Below are positions 11,801-23,945 of a stretch of DNA of 64,000 bases, in pieces. Under the pieces are notes generated by a model. That model saw only the letters and a list, made by a program, of their open reading frames with translations, was not told the origin of the DNA and made no database searches. The translations under genes were made by a program, and so were the position numbers. The DNA is from Diplosphaera chodatii (lineage: Eukaryota > Chlorophyta > Trebouxiophyceae > Prasiolales > Stichococcaceae), in contig JAALGY010000022.1 in assembly GCA_032358165.1 (NCBI GenBank), positions 186,001 to 250,000 on the forward strand, in the 5' to 3' direction. Positions within the stretch are counted from its first letter, which is position 1. Each line of letters begins with the position of its first letter.

Positions 11801-14590
11801 ATGTCCGCAGGCAATGCGCGGCATCTGCGGGCGTTTCAGGCGGCTGCCACACAGCTCAGTGCCTTTCTGCAGCCCCGGTCAAGTGTGACAGACAGCAGCG
11901 GCGGGCCAGCGGCAGCTGCGGCCATGACTGTTAACGACTTCCTGTTTGCTGCCGGCCTGGATCATGTCAACATGTTTTCCCTGGTCAGGTGCGCCGCCAA
12001 AGACTGCAGATCTCTGACAAGGCTCGTCTACGGCAAGGTGCACAATGTGTTGTGAGGCAGAACAGGCTGCACAGGTGCAGCTGACACCCAAACTCCACAT
12101 GACCAGTGCTGCAGATATGTGAAGGAGAGCAAGGTGCTGTTCAAGGTGGCGGGCTTTGCAGATGCGCAACGGCGGCGTGAGGCCAAAGCAGCAGGTGGTG
12201 CGCTGAAGTGACTTTGTACATTGCCTCTGCACACACGTCGAGGAATCCAATCATTCTGCTTGCAGACACATCTGCCTTGAAGATCAACGCTGTGACTCTG
12301 CTGACACATCCGATGCCACGGCAGTGCTGTTCCGCCATCAGATGTCGTGGAGGAGGCCGACAGAATGGGAGCGCTGCATGCGCTGGTGGGGTTCCTGGGG
12401 GCGTTGACGAATGCGGATGCCGACGGCCGCATCATCGTTGACCCGCCCGCTGGCACCGCCAAGTTCGTGCTGCTGAATGCCGCCGCCCACTTCCGCAAGG
12501 TGTCCTCGAGCGTCCAGTGCGTTGCTGACCAGTACATGCTGGAGCACGGTGTGGTGTGGCCGTGACCGAACCGACGATGGGGCTTTGAAGGCTTTGGTCC
12601 CAGGACTTCAGAAGTGGGGCTCCCCTGCCCACGATGACTGCTTCACAGCTCCGTTCCTGGTCAGGCTCGACAACAACGCCAGGCTGGGGTGTGCAGGTGA
12701 CCGACCAGGCGCACGCGCTGATCCTGGCGTCCGGCACGCTGGCGCCCGTGTCAGCGCTGACCGCGCAGCTGTTCCCGGGCACGCAGCCCGCCAGCATCGG
12801 GCGCTTTGCGTGCGGCCACGTGGTCCCGCCTGGGCAGCTGCTGGTGCTGGCCCTGGGTAGGCATGGCAAGCAACTGATGACAGTGTGCCACTTGATGGCA
12901 GTCCCTGCAGCAGATGAGGAAGCAGCGCTTGCCAATCGCAGTGCACTGTGGGTCCCTGCCATGGTCTTGCCCCCGGTTTGCATGTCTTGTAGAGCAATTG
13001 GTGATCCGATCCAAGTGGTACGACCATGTGCAAACGATGAGCAGATGGGTGTAGCATACAACAGCATTGACTTGCATCTGACCTTTTGTGATGCCATGCA
13101 CATGTCCTGCAGGCAACGGCCCGACGGGGCGGGCGCTGGACCTGCGGCATGCAGCGCGCGGGCAGCCGGCCATGATGGACGAGCTGGCGCGGCTGCTGCT
13201 CAACGTCTGCCAGGCGGTGCCACAGGTCGATGCCCTGCAGAGATGGCCGGTTTATGTGCTTTCTGACCTACAGGGTCCTCGCATGCATATAGGAAATCCT
13301 CAGCACGCCTGCCTTACGAGCTAGCCTGTGCAAGTCGTCGGGTTTGAGGGTGCAACACATGTGCATGAACAGCAGAACCTGCAGATGTTGCGTGTGCCCT
13401 GCTGCAGGGTGTGGTGGTGTTCTTCCCGTCGTTCGCATACATCGAGCAGGTGGCCGCCCGCTGGCGAGCCACCGGCGACTGGACACGCATAGCCGCACGC
13501 AAGCGCGTGTTCCAGGAACCACGTTCGGCTGGCGATGTGGAGGCAATGCTTGCTATGTACTCCGCATGCATCAGCAACAGCGGAAGCGGCAGCCACGTGG
13601 CAGATGCAGCGGCAGCTGGCAGCAGCGGCCTCAAGGCCGCTGCTGGCGATGGTGCAGGCTTCGGTAGGAGCAGCGGCGGCACAGACTCCGCCAGGGATGG
13701 CGCGGTGCTGCTGGCAGTGGTCGGCGGCAAGATGGCAGAGGGCATCAATTTCGGCGATGGCCTCGGCAGGTGGGTCATACCCTGGATCCTCGTCAGTCTT
13801 TTACACGGTATTCTAATCAAATGTGATTTGCAGGACAGACTCTTGGTAACCTGTGTCATCCCCAGTCTGCAGTGCATTGTGCTTACAGATGCGTGGTCAT
13901 GGTGGGCATGCCGTACCCAAACCCTGCGGATGTGGAGCTGCGCGAGCGCATGGCCTTCATGGACGCCGCCGCAGCTGCTGCTGGGGCAAGCGATGTGGTG
14001 CAGCCCACTGCAGGCAGCAACAACGGCGGCCGCTCCCCAGGGCAGCAGTACTACCAGGACCTGTGCATGAAGGTGAGTGACAACGAGTGGAGAGCCATGG
14101 TGTCGTGTTCCGTTTCATGAGCTTGCCTGCCCTCGACAGCAAGTCCTTCATGCACCCAGACTCCAGATGGCAAATCAGATGGCATCAGAATACCGCCTCC
14201 GAAGTGTGACTTGGATATGGCCGTTGTAACTGAAGCCTTGCTGTGCTACCGTTCAGGCAGTAAACCAGTGTATTGGGCGCTGCATCCGGCACGCAAACGA
14301 TTACGCCGCAATTGTGCTGGCAGATGCGCGCTACGCACCCGGAGGGCGGACAGACTCTGGCCCTTGCAGGTGCTGATGCGGATGTTGCCGGCACATATGT
14401 ATGGTGCATATCAAGAGGCATGACCTTCGTGTCCCCAGCACACACCACCAGCTGGTTCTTGGCCTTCCATGTCAGGCAGCTACCTGGCTGGGTACAAGGC
14501 TCACTTGCCGCTGCAAAGCATTATGGCGATGTGCACGGCCAGCTCGTGCGCTTCTTCCGCCGGATGGGTGCAACTACCGCAACGCCATAG
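8839..14590 (+). CDS. CHL1: DDX11/CHL1-type Fe-S superfamily 2 DNA helicase
   Basis: 5'-3' DNA helicase of the XPD/FANCJ/DDX11 group, acting in sister-chromatid cohesion and fork processing in the nucleus. Start ATG 8839; exon 1 is 8839-8878, exon 2 is 9009-9158, then a GC-AG intron. Motifs in order: [11 protein letters not shown] (Q-motif region), ESPTGTGKT (Walker A, split by the intron), [14 protein letters not shown] (Ia), four spaced cysteines of the Fe-S domain (VLCINEE, RCLDLQ, CPFLAAP, CPYYAAR), [10 protein letters not shown] (DEAH box, 11561), [68 protein letters not shown], and [16 protein letters not shown] (motif VI). The last exon ends at TAG 14588-14590. NDFLF and PYPNP-type blocks and the C-terminal PGWVQGSL match DDX11 better than FANCJ or RTEL1. 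An acidic insert ([18 protein letters not shown]) sits between motifs I and Ia, as in DDX11. Confidence 0.93.
9159..9278 (+). other. GC-AG intron inside the Walker A codon of the CHL1-type helicase
   Basis: The exon ends CCCACAG and the intron begins GCAAGC (GC donor); it ends TTGCAG before GCACGGGCAAGACG. Only this junction gives [12 protein letters not shown] in frame. The nearest GT (GTCGTC, eight bases on) breaks the frame. Length is 120 bases and the phase is 1. Confidence 0.85.
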
Positions 14591-15206
14591 ACTGGCATGT
14601 GACGGATGTGTCCTGCATGTGAATGCACTTTGCTGTAAGGAATGGGATGAGACGACCAACAGCACGCAGCGATGCATATCAAACTCTGCATTGGCAGGAG
14701 GAAGCATTGTTTGTGGTTTATGATGATTAGCAGGTGGTTTGTATCAGGGTTGGAAATTTGGAAGGGTAAAGTGCTGTGACACTTCAACATATGCATAAAT
14801 ATGGTCTGGGAACCGAAACTGTTATGGACATCAGCTCAACCGATGAAGGGAAGCTGCTGCTGATGGCCATCGTCAGAATCCAGAATCCGTCAAGATGATC
14901 TCTGATGCTAACATGCTGCGTCAAGGGCAGCTCGCACTTTCCGGAAGCCGTCGGCAGCTTAACAACCATGTAGGATCTTGCAAACCTCGTCATAGCGCTC
15001 AATGCTCGAAAGGGTCATCAAGACAAAGTGTAGCGACACAGATCAACGGAGGCGCCCTCAGACCAACTTGCATCGCAATATTCCGAAAGCACTGTGGAGG
15101 CTATAGCACTGTTTCATGTAGCACATACAGTAGACTTTCAATCTAGGACCAGCTGCAAACCTACTGCAAAGCCCTCCTGACAGGTTTTGGTGCGTGGGTT
15201 GGCAGC
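14591..15206. other. Intergenic, CHL1-type helicase to stress protein 1
   Basis: A TGTAA poly(A)-type signal at 14634-14638 is 44 bases after the helicase stop, as is usual in green algae. The rest has lower GC and no exon I can support; its right end is the likely promoter/5' leader of the next gene. Confidence 0.5.
14634..14638 (+). terminator. TGTAA polyadenylation-type signal of CHL1-type helicase
   Basis: The pentamer TGTAA lies 44 bases past the stop codon. TGTAA is the known chlorophyte poly(A) signal; position and motif fit, but the cleavage site is not visible from DNA alone. Confidence 0.5.
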
Positions 15207-16793
15207 ATGTCTGAGACGGAGCGCCGATATCTGGTGCGAACCCTCAGCAACAAGCCATCCTTCAAGCTCCAGCGAGACCCGATCGACAGAGCAGACAGCC
15301 TGCAGCTACTGAGCAACATTCAGCCTGGTGAGGCTTTGCTGCATCAGAAGAAGTGTCCCCACCGTCTGTTACATGCATGATGCAGATGCAGAGCTGCCAG
15401 ATGCAGGCTTCTTCTCTGCAGGCATTGGCGATGCCAAGTTGAATGGCGTGCATCAACTTTTCATGACATTTCTCATCATGCAGGCCAGCGCATCGCCAGG
15501 AACGTGGTGGTGGCCACCTCCCTGGCTCCGGAGGCTGCCACCGCCGTGAAGTGGGCGGCGGAGCACCTCTGTCGGAATGGCGATTGTGTCCATTTTGTGC
15601 ACGTAGCTCGCTGTCTTTCCACCCCATCCGAGGTACGCTCCCTCTGAACGACGCTTTGTACCGCGGCGCATTGCTGCAGACAGAACTGCACGCGGTAGAC
15701 TGCGCAGGAAGCGGTGACATGCTGGCGGTAGCAAATTTGCACGCCTACTGCGCAGCAAGTGTCGCTGCACCCCTGGCAAGGGCTTGCCATCTGTCGATGT
15801 GTTGTCCATGTATCAGGTCTTCATCTCGGGGCCGGGCAACGCCTTTGCGATTGGTGACAAGCCCCGCCACCGGCGCGAGGTGCTCAAAGCGCAGGCCATC
15901 ATCAAGAACAGGTGCAGACTGCACCTGTCCACGTCTGCAGTACCCACGGAGGTTCACACCTGAAGACTGCTGTCAGCGACATTTCGCTTGTGTCGGCCAG
16001 GCACACTGGTGTCTCAAGCTACTGTTCTGTCATTGCACAAGGTACACAGGGTGCGACCCTTGCCTGCACCATGCAGGCTGCTGCCACTCGTGCCACCGGG
16101 TGTGTTCTACGATGTGCGCATCTTCTTGGACACCTGGAATGCGCCGATAGCCGAGGTCGGCACAGCAGTGCTGCGCGTCGCGGCTGAGCTCGGCGCCTTT
16201 GCCATCGTGGTGGCCGCAAACGATCAGGTGGGCACGCTGATCAGCTCTGCTGTGAAGTTGCTTGCTCAATCAATCACATCATCCTGCCATCTGATCTCCA
16301 GTTGATGGTTTTGTTCACTGCTGCTGCATGTCTCCAACAGCCAGATGGTGTCAGACCGATGCAGACCAGTTGTTTAATACCTGCATCGCAGCCGGGCTGG
16401 GACCCAATGCGCCTGGGCGACATCACCAAGTGGCTGATGACCGCCGCCGCGGCGCACAAGCCGCAGGCCATCCCCGTGGCGCTGGTGCGCAAGCAGCCGC
16501 TGGACCCCAACGCCACGCTGCGCTCCCCATCTGCACCCGCGACCTTCGATGTGAGAGCGCACCGCGCCGCCCACATGGCCACCCTGGACGAGGCGCCGGT
16601 GGGCACCGACCCCAAGTCAGACCCGGGGGAAGGCTCGCTGGCGGCTGCCGCCGCTGCGGCGGTGGCCGCTGTGGAGGAGGAGATGTCGGACAGCACCACT
16701 GCGGTGTCGCCCCCCCAGGTCAAGCCCCGCTTCGAGGAGCTGCCACGCAGCAACAGCCTGTGGCAGCACTCGGACTCCGCCTATCTTTCGTAG
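15207..16793 (+). CDS. Universal stress protein (UspA) domain protein 1, with long acidic/Ala-rich tail
   Basis: Five exons join in frame: 15207-15327 (MSETERRYLVRTL...), 15484 on (RNVVVATSLAPEAATAVKW..., first beta strand and helix, then DCVHFVHVARCL), an exon starting VFISGPGNAFAIGDKPRHR, one with PGVFYDVRIFLDTWNAP followed by AELGAFAIVVAANDQ, and a last exon from 16391 (PGWDPMRLGDITKWLM, then AIPVALVR) to TAG at 16793. This is the alternating beta/alpha order of the Usp fold. The nucleotide-binding G-x2-G-x9-G(S/T) motif is weak here (RLGDITKWL), so ATP binding is doubtful. After the domain comes a tail of roughly 95 residues, Ala-rich then acidic, ending SNSLWQHSDSAYLS; such tails are not part of the Usp fold. 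Role is inferred: stress signalling or nucleotide sensing, compartment unknown. Confidence 0.78.
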
Positions 16794-17190
16794 TTGCGTG
16801 AGGTGCAGATTGTGAACGGGACAGAGACCTCAGGGCAAAGGGCATACGAAGTTCTATATAGGACACGGGCTGGCAATATGGTTCATTGTCAACTTCGAAG
16901 TCAGATGGCAGTAGCTACAACATTCATGCCGGTGGGTTCCACTTTGATCAGCAGTTTTCAGGGTTTGAACTGAACACGCAAGCCTGACTGGCCTTTCTGA
17001 AGTACTCATAACACGCTGTATATGTCATACACACAACGAAGTTGTTCAAAGCAAAGCAGCTGAAAGGCACTACAGAAGCGACAGGCCTACAGTGTCTACC
17101 GCCAGGATGCCTTTTCCTCCGCGATTATAATGTCTGGCATCGGCATGACAGTGGTGCAGCCCACCCTATATGGAGCATCATCCTCTGCTA
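16794..17190. other. Convergent intergenic region between the two stress-protein genes
   Basis: About 400 bases between two stop codons facing each other (16793 plus, 17191 minus). It serves as 3' flank for both genes. It is AT-richer than its surroundings and I see no exon. Confidence 0.45.
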
Positions 17191-18366
17191 TCAACGGATA
17201 ACGATAAGTGGCTGGGCGCAGTGCTTCACGCAGTAGTCGGATGTGGACCCCAGGAACATTCGCTGGATGGCGCCCTTGTTGTGGCTGCAAGCAACACCGA
17301 TTCAGGTGTGGCAAAACAGCCAACTCGCACATGCGGGCCATGCGCCGGCAGCGGTTGTCATCATTTGCACTCCATACATCGGCTGATCGTTGTCTAAATA
17401 AGCCACCGTATCACCTGCATGCTCATGTGCATACAATGTTGCACAGTGGAGCGTCCTGCAAACTACTCAAACACGAGTACATCAGTGCACCTGGCCATGA
17501 CGACTGCTTGTGCGTCCAGCTCCTTGGCACGCCTGCACAGTGCCTCGCCCGCCGCCCCCGATGAATGAGCAACTTCCACCTGAGGAGGCACATGCAGGCG
17601 CATGTTGCTATGGCGCTGCGCTTGCCCATGTCACGTTCGCGATGCAGTTGCGCGGCGTACAAAAGATGTGCTGAGCGTATGCAGTGTGAGGTCCTGTCCG
17701 GGCTGTGACTGGGCGCCACAGATACACACACCTGGAATTGTGCACCTTGCAGCTTCGGCACCATGGTGTCCTCCATGAAACGTTTGGCGTCGGCCTGATC
17801 GTACACCAAACATAGCACGATTCATGGCTGCAGGCTCATGCAGTGAATACGATCATCCACAGCACGCGCACCATCAGCCAGGCATAGTTTGCACCCAGGT
17901 CCTCACGTCTCTGCCGTCAGTGGCGTAATCACAGTACACGATTGCGGTGTCCTCAGGTCCGACCCAGTAGTCAGCTGGGCTGTCCAATACGTGCACCAGA
18001 TGCACCTCGTCGCCTGTGCTGTGCACATACTGCATGGTTGCCTCTGCTGGTCGGACCGGCACCCGCTGCGAGCGTTGCATCGCGCCAGCATGATGCTTAG
18101 AACCGTGCAGCACGCAAAACACAGGCCTCAGCCAACCGGTGAGCTTACCTGGCCGCAGGACATAATCAACAGCCCACTGGCACGCCCGCTCTGATGCCTG
18201 CGCACGGGTCAACATGGAGCAAATTGGCAACTTCCACCCAGACAACACGACAGCATGATTGGCGTTTTCAGTGAGCCGCACGGCTCCGCAAACGGTGCAC
18301 GGAAAGCCGCACCGGTGATCTGTCAACAGCGACCATTACTGTCCGGCTGCTGCTCGCTTCCGCCAT
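17191..18366 (-). CDS. Universal stress protein (UspA) domain protein 2
   Basis: Classic plant-type Usp, reconstructed in frame. Exon 1 (18366-18313) encodes MAEASSSRTVMVAVDRSP; exon 2 starts at 18197 with ASERACQWAVDYVLRPG; exon 3 has DEVHLVHVLDSPADYW; further exons have FMEDTMVPKLQGAQF, then VEVAHSSGAAGEAL with AKELDAQAVVMA; the last exon has SHNKGAIQRMFLGSTSDY and ends at TGA 17193-17191. The AVDRSP strand, the HVLD strand, the G-x2-G-type end and the C-terminal PLIVIR strand are all present, so ATP binding is likely. It is a small soluble protein, about one domain long. It faces stress protein 1 tail-to-tail; the two are clearly diverged in sequence, so this is not a recent duplicate. Confidence 0.85.
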
Positions 18367-19005
18367 CTTATGATAAAATATGTCGTCTACTGCGACCGAC
18401 ACGCAAAGCTCTATAGCCTGATGTGTCTCAGGCTGCTCGTGCAAAGCGTCAACAGTGTTCAGTTGCGATAGTGGGCTTCCGGAACGTTGGCAGCTGACAT
18501 CAGCATGGCTGAAAAAGTCGTTCGGCTGCCCTGCAGCAGGTTAGTCAACTGCTGGCAAGATGCGCTGCAGGAATGGCAATGGTTCATGAACGTGCTTTGC
18601 AAGCCTAGACGATCTGTTGCTGATGATCCAAGCTGAATGAGATTGGTGTTGAAACGCTGATCGCTGCTCTGAACACAGCTTGACGCCTGGACTGCCTTCA
18701 ATCCTTCCCTGAACATTTCGTGGCTGTTGGTCTATCATATATGCCGTCACAGCTGTATAGGTGAACTGTGGATTGATGTCCCTGTCGGGGAATGTGACCA
18801 TGGCAATCACTGTCAATATCATGGTTCACCACTGCTCAGGGATGCATGGCCACTGTTGAACACGGTCTGTATGCTGGCTTGAAGCACATACCGCACTTGG
18901 TCACTCGTCTCGCACGTCTGGGGACGACTGGCGGCCAGTCTGCGTAGAATATCGCGAGGCTTGTGACGAAGCAGCACAGTGGACAACGACGCAGCGGCGG
19001 CAGAA
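18367..19005. promoter_or_regulatory. Divergent upstream region of stress protein 2 and the SAMHD1-like gene
   Basis: About 640 bases between ATG 18366 (minus) and ATG 19006 (plus), probably with both promoters. GC is lower than in the flanking exons. A short plus-strand stretch from the ATG at 18504 (MAEKVVRLPCS, then a GT) could be an alternative 5' exon, but nothing confirms it. Confidence 0.45.
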
Positions 19006-22000
19006 ATGCTGGATGATGATGATGATGGCATCAGAATGTCACAGGTGAGCTTGCGTCCCTGCGTGAGACAGCTTGAAGGGATGTGAGAACAGCTTGAGGG
19101 CGTGACAGCAACGGCCAGGCCATGATGACAGATGTAAGCATGCGGGGGGTGGCGTCCTGTGCATGCAGGCGGTGCACAATGTGCCTAATGAGATGCGGCG
19201 CCACCTTGACAGCGGCGGCGCGAGAGGCAGCAGGGCCAATGGCCTCAGCCAGGACAGCAAGGCTCGGTCGCAGCCACTGCCGCCGGGAACCAGCAAGGGC
19301 TATTACTTCAATGTGACTGTTCGACGCTCGCCAGTGCTCCATGTTCAACACCATCTCACATGCGCCAGTGCCTGCCTGCACAGGCTGCACGTATGCGCAA
19401 TCGAACACCTGGACGCTTATGTTCCCTACGCTTGTGGTGCAACAGGACGCAGTGCACAAGTTGTTCCGGCTGGACGGCATCTGCATGCGCATCATTGACA
19501 CACCGCAATTCCAGCGTCTGCGGGAGCTCAAGCAGCTGGGGCTGACTTACTACGTGTTCCCGTCTGCCTCGCACAATCGGTTTGAGCACAGCCTGGGCGT
19601 CGCCTACAAGGCGCAGGAGGTGCATGCAATGCTCAGCTGCATGCAGGTGTCCATAGCAGGACAACCTACGAACAGGGAGGTTTGACACCACCCTCATGAC
19701 CAGTACGACATGGGCTGTGTTGACATCCAGGCAGCATACCAAATATGGCAGGCGCAAGGGAAGCAGCTGGGGGTGCAGCAGTCGGATGTGCAGACAGTCG
19801 AGGTTGCAGGTAAACTGACGAAGTTTTGTAGCATTCGGTGCCCTGATCATGCATTGCTTGGCAGGCACTTGAGGGTTAAACCTGAGCGCATGCAGGCCTG
19901 TGCCACGACCTAGGGCATGGCCCTTTCTCGCATGTCTTTGACAGCGAGTTCCTGAAGCGAAAGGGGATCACTGACTGGTATGTTGCCTGCAATGCATGAT
20001 ACGAGCGGCATCCTATTTCATTGTTGATAGCATGCTGAAGCACCTCTCCTCGTTACAGTAGAGCACCACCCTGCAGGAGTCACGAGGAAATGTCTGTGTC
20101 TATCCTGGACGAGATCGTGGCTGAGCTCCATCAGAAGCATGGCGAGGAGGCAGGACACATCCTGCCAGAGCACAGGGTGGGCACAGCGTCTCCAAAGTAC
20201 TGCCCTGCCCGCTGCTGCATGATTGTGGCGTTGGGACTGCTGCCGCCATAGCTCATATGACCAGAGCGCTGTCACCACTGGACGCACAGGTGAAGGATGT
20301 GAAGGACCTGATCTTGTCAGCGCACAAGCCGTTGCTGCGGGCAGCCAGTGACAAGAAGTTCCTGTTCGACATCGTAGCCAATGGCATCAATGGCATCGAT
20401 GTGGACAAGTGCGCTCCCATCACACCATATCGCCTCCTGCTGCTGGCAATTCGCACGAATGGAGCCTTAAATGGTCTTGCAAGAAGAGGCTGTCTCAAGG
20501 GTCGTCCTGGTTGTCGGCAGGTTCGACTACCTGGCGCGTGACGCCCTGCACTGCGGTGTCAAGATCAGCTGCGACTTCGACCGAATCATGCGCTTCTCGA
20601 AGGTGAAAACCTGCCTGGAATGCCTGGCAACATCTTGCGACAGCACATGCAATCTGCTTCGCGAACTTGATCATACCTACCACTAAGGCCATTGCGGCGC
20701 TGCGCCTGCAGGTGATCGACGAGGAAATATGCTTCAAGGCGTCAGTGCACTCCAACATCTACGAGTTGTACCACTGCCGTGCACAGATGCACTCCAACGT
20801 CTACAATCACAGGTGAGTGTCGTATGCAAGGGAAACATACCCATCAGGCTGGGCACGGGTACATCGCCTGCATTTGTATGTAAGTGTCCTCACTCACACA
20901 CGCCAAAGCATTTCCAGGAAAAATCATGTTGTCCATATACCGTAGGAAGGCCAAGGGTGTTGAGCACATGATAGTCGATGCTTTGCTGGAGGCGGACAAG
21001 GCACTCCACTTCAGCGATAAGATTCGTAGCGCACAAGAGTTCATCTCCCTTGACGACAGCTTGCTGAAAGCCATAGAAAACTTCAGCCTGTACAATCCAG
21101 GGTGCGGCCTTTTGCATCTGCGCTCTCTGACTGGGGTCCTCTCACCCTGCACTGTTGTGGATGCGAGTAATAACCAAAAGCTTCTGCCTGTGCAACCCCT
21201 TCTGATGCCGACGCAGTGTGTGAACGCCAGCGGGTGTTGTGATGCAGGTTCTGTGATGTGCACGAGGGTGCCATCCGCTCAGCACAGGCCATCATCGACC
21301 GTCTCCGGCGGCGGGACCTCTACCGCTTCGTACAGGTGTGCTGTTGTCTTTTGAAGACAAGGGTTTAGGGTTTAACGCATTCTAGGTGTTTGCATGCAGT
21401 CTGTGCACTTGAAACGCAACTCACAGGGTGCACCCTGCAGGAGGTCACAATCCCACCAGAACAGCTGGAGCGCGGGCGGTGGGTGGTGCCTGCGGCGCAT
21501 GGTGGGTGCTGAGGGCGCCAGCGCCTCTGATAGCCAGTTGGACAGCGAGCATGCATCCGAGGGCTGCCCAAGGAGACAACCGTTACGCACACAAAATCAG
21601 TCGACTGGTCCCTCTAGTAACTGCTGAATGCGTCGCCGTGATGCTGCAGAGATTATCGGGCACTACTCGGGGTCTGAGGTATTGGACGAGAATGACATCA
21701 TTCTGACTGAGAAGAAGGTCAACTTCTCCATGGGCGCCTCCAACCCCATGGACAAGGTCCGTCTTGCATGTATCGTGATACAAGAGGATCAATCTGGCGA
21801 TCATGGCTTTCGAGCCTAGTGCAGCAGTGCTAGCAGGCTGCAACCTACTTTTCACATCTCTGTTGTGACTGGTTCCACAGGTACACTTCTTCAAGGACTT
21901 CGACAGCAGCGACAAGTTCCGCATCACGGGGCGCCACGAGAACTCCATGCTGCCCAGTCACTTCCAGGTGCCGCCACATTCAGGCTCTGTAGCTGGCATC

Positions 22001-22261
22001 CTCTGCTTGCAAGGATGGCATGGTAAAGTGTTGTTCGACATTATCTTGCAGGACAAGAAGCTGCGCATCTACAGCCGCAACAGCAACTCAGCATATGTGG
22101 CGGCCGTCAACGAGGCCTTCGAGCGCTGGGTGCAAGTGCGCTTCAGCGGCAATGTCAAGCCGGTGTCGCCATACAAAGGCATTGCGCTCAAGAAGCGCAA
22201 GGCAGAGGACCTCACACAGGAGAGCACCGAGAGCAGGACACTCTTTCCCTACTCGCTATAA
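19006..22261 (+). CDS. SAMHD1: SAMHD1-like HD-domain dNTP triphosphohydrolase
   Basis: Enzyme that splits dNTPs to deoxynucleoside and triphosphate, setting the dNTP pool. Start ATG 19006: the frame has an in-frame TGA 36-34 bases upstream, and exon 1 encodes [13 protein letters not shown]. The next exon (from 19165) has a low-complexity stretch ending KGYYFN, which joins [13 protein letters not shown]. Then follow [28 protein letters not shown] (first metal-ligand His), [16 protein letters not shown] (the HD pair), [67 protein letters not shown] C-lobe blocks, [18 protein letters not shown] and a basic end near KKRKAEDL (possible nuclear signal); TAA is at 22259-22261. About 60 residues precede the HD core, too few for the SAM domain of animal SAMHD1, so this is the plant/algal SAM-less form. 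Confidence 0.92.
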
Positions 22262-22529
22262 TTGCTCAGCAGCTGGTGGCAGACTCGCTGTGCAGTTGGC
22301 AGCACTCAGCAAGCCCTGATGCAGTGCGCAATGGGCGACCATCTTCTGGAGTCTGAAGTCCGTTCTGATGTAGCTGTCTCGAGAACAACAACTGGCGCAT
22401 ACGTGTCCTCTGAGTATCATGACAGCATTTGTGCCATGACTTTGCGCTGCAATGGGCGTCCCGATAACCACAGCAGCAAACACAGCTCTGGCGGTTCAGC
22501 ACACGCTAACAGTCTAAGCTCACAGCTGA

Positions 22530-23290
22530 TCACCACACATCCGAGTCCTCGTCTTGGATCTCCAGTACACCAGCCAGGAACTGCAGAATCATAAAGCCGA
22601 ACAGCGGCGTGAAGTCGATGGTACCCAGCAGCGGTGGTACCAGCCCACGGAACAAGTTCAAATAAGGGTCAGTCACCTGGCGCAGTGCGAGCCACGGCTG
22701 GTCCTCCCAGTTGAAGGCGGGGAACCAGGAGAGCAGCACCCGCATGAACAGCAGCAGCAGGTACAGCTTGATGAAGGAGGACACCGCGCGTGTGATGAGC
22801 ATCAGCGTGTGCACGGAGCTGCTGCTGATGGCGGCGAAGGGCGCCACCGCCATCAGCGTGCGCATGTTCCGCACGCCCCCCTTGATCTGTGCACTTACCG
22901 CCTGCAGTATTATGACGATATCCTTGGCGATGACCAGCTGGAGCAGGGTGTTTCCATCATTAAAACAGTCACGTTAAGGGACCATGGATAAAGAAATGCG
23001 TTCCAGTGCAGGCTGCTCACTGACCTCAGCATCAAGCGGCTGGCGTGGGGTGGCGCCCTGCGCGAGCCTCTTCAGCATCGAGCGCCACATCGAGATCGCC
23101 ACCGCCATGGCGCGTGCCATCAGCTGCGCTGGGCCCCATGCTGGGGTTGATGGCTCGCCTGCAGAGGCTGATGCGGCTGCCGCTGCCGCTGTCACAGGTG
23201 CAGCTGAGCAGCCGCATGTGTGCCACCGCTGCTGCTGTGGCTGCCGTACGGGCAGCCGGGCAAGTTCACCGCGGAACTGTCCGGTACTAA
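22530..23290 (-). CDS. YGGT (YlmG/CCB3-like) family membrane protein, N terminus uncertain
   Basis: The last exon (about 22895-22530) has a helix rich in L/F (FIKLYLLLLFMRVLLSWFPA), then the family's PWLALRQVTDPYLNLFRG segment with the conserved P-Y-L-F-R-P pattern, LLGTIDFTPLFGFMILQFL as a second membrane helix, and an acidic end EIQDEDSDVW. The preceding exon (to about 23230 or farther) encodes MARAMAVAISMWRSMLKRLA and joins in phase 0 at DAE/IKGGVRNMR. YGGT proteins of plants sit in chloroplast thylakoid or envelope membranes and help nucleoid partition or cytochrome b6 maturation; which role applies is not visible. The start codon is unclear: the frame is open to about 23684 with Ala/Ser-rich sequence, and an acceptor (CTCTGCAG) near 23161 may mean an unseen transit-peptide exon upstream. 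The stop is tail-to-tail with the SAMHD1-like gene, 268 bases away. Confidence 0.82.
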
Positions 23291-23945
23291 GGGAGACTGT
23301 GCGAGGTGCTGCCGCAGGTGCGACTCGCGAGCCTGTTGCATATCCATTGATGCATGAAAAGGCAGGTATGACAGCAGCGGCAAGGTGCCACTGGGGTTGA
23401 ACATGGTGATAGCACTGCGGTGCATAGCATGGGGCAGGGCAAATTCGTGTGCGGTCCACCTTGAGTCGCCTGGCCTGGGATCGGATGCCGGCATGAGAGC
23501 AGACCCATCGCCATGCTGAGGTAGATGGTGTCTGCTGGCGACCCAGATGCTGGCCCCAGCGGCCCCACGGAACCAGGCAATCAACCCCGCACGAGCGGAT
23601 GAAGCCGGAGTTTGAGAATAGCAGGTCAGCAGGCGGTTTCGTGAGTGCGCAACTGGCAAGGCACACCGGCTCAAGGGCTGACACAGCTTATCCTTCCCCT
23701 TGCTTGCTGCGAACCACCGCTGAACCCTGGCTGAACCTCGGCGTTGTGCTCCTGCTTCACTGTTTGCTCACCAGTGCAGTCTCAGCACATTATTTGCGTC
23801 GTGTCCACGCCGATCTTGAAAGTTGCACCTGCGTCCACCTCGATCCAGACCTATGCCAGCACCAATTCGACAGCCACTGATGAGGCCAGAGTGGATCGGT
23901 GGGAGATTGCCTTGATGCTACAAACCACGTCCAGGTAAGCCAGTC
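23291..23945. promoter_or_regulatory. Upstream region between YGGT gene and PWWP-ARID gene
   Basis: The genes on either side point away from this stretch, so promoters for both are expected here, along with a possible missing first exon of the YGGT gene on the minus strand (open frame with an ATG near 23425). No exon is certain. Confidence 0.35.

Noticed and set aside
18215..18326. Start of stress protein 2 at about 18326 or at ATG 18215
   Set aside because: The former is not an ATG. An exon at 18366-18313 supplies the missing first beta strand (VMVAVDRS) and joins in phase to ASERACQW.
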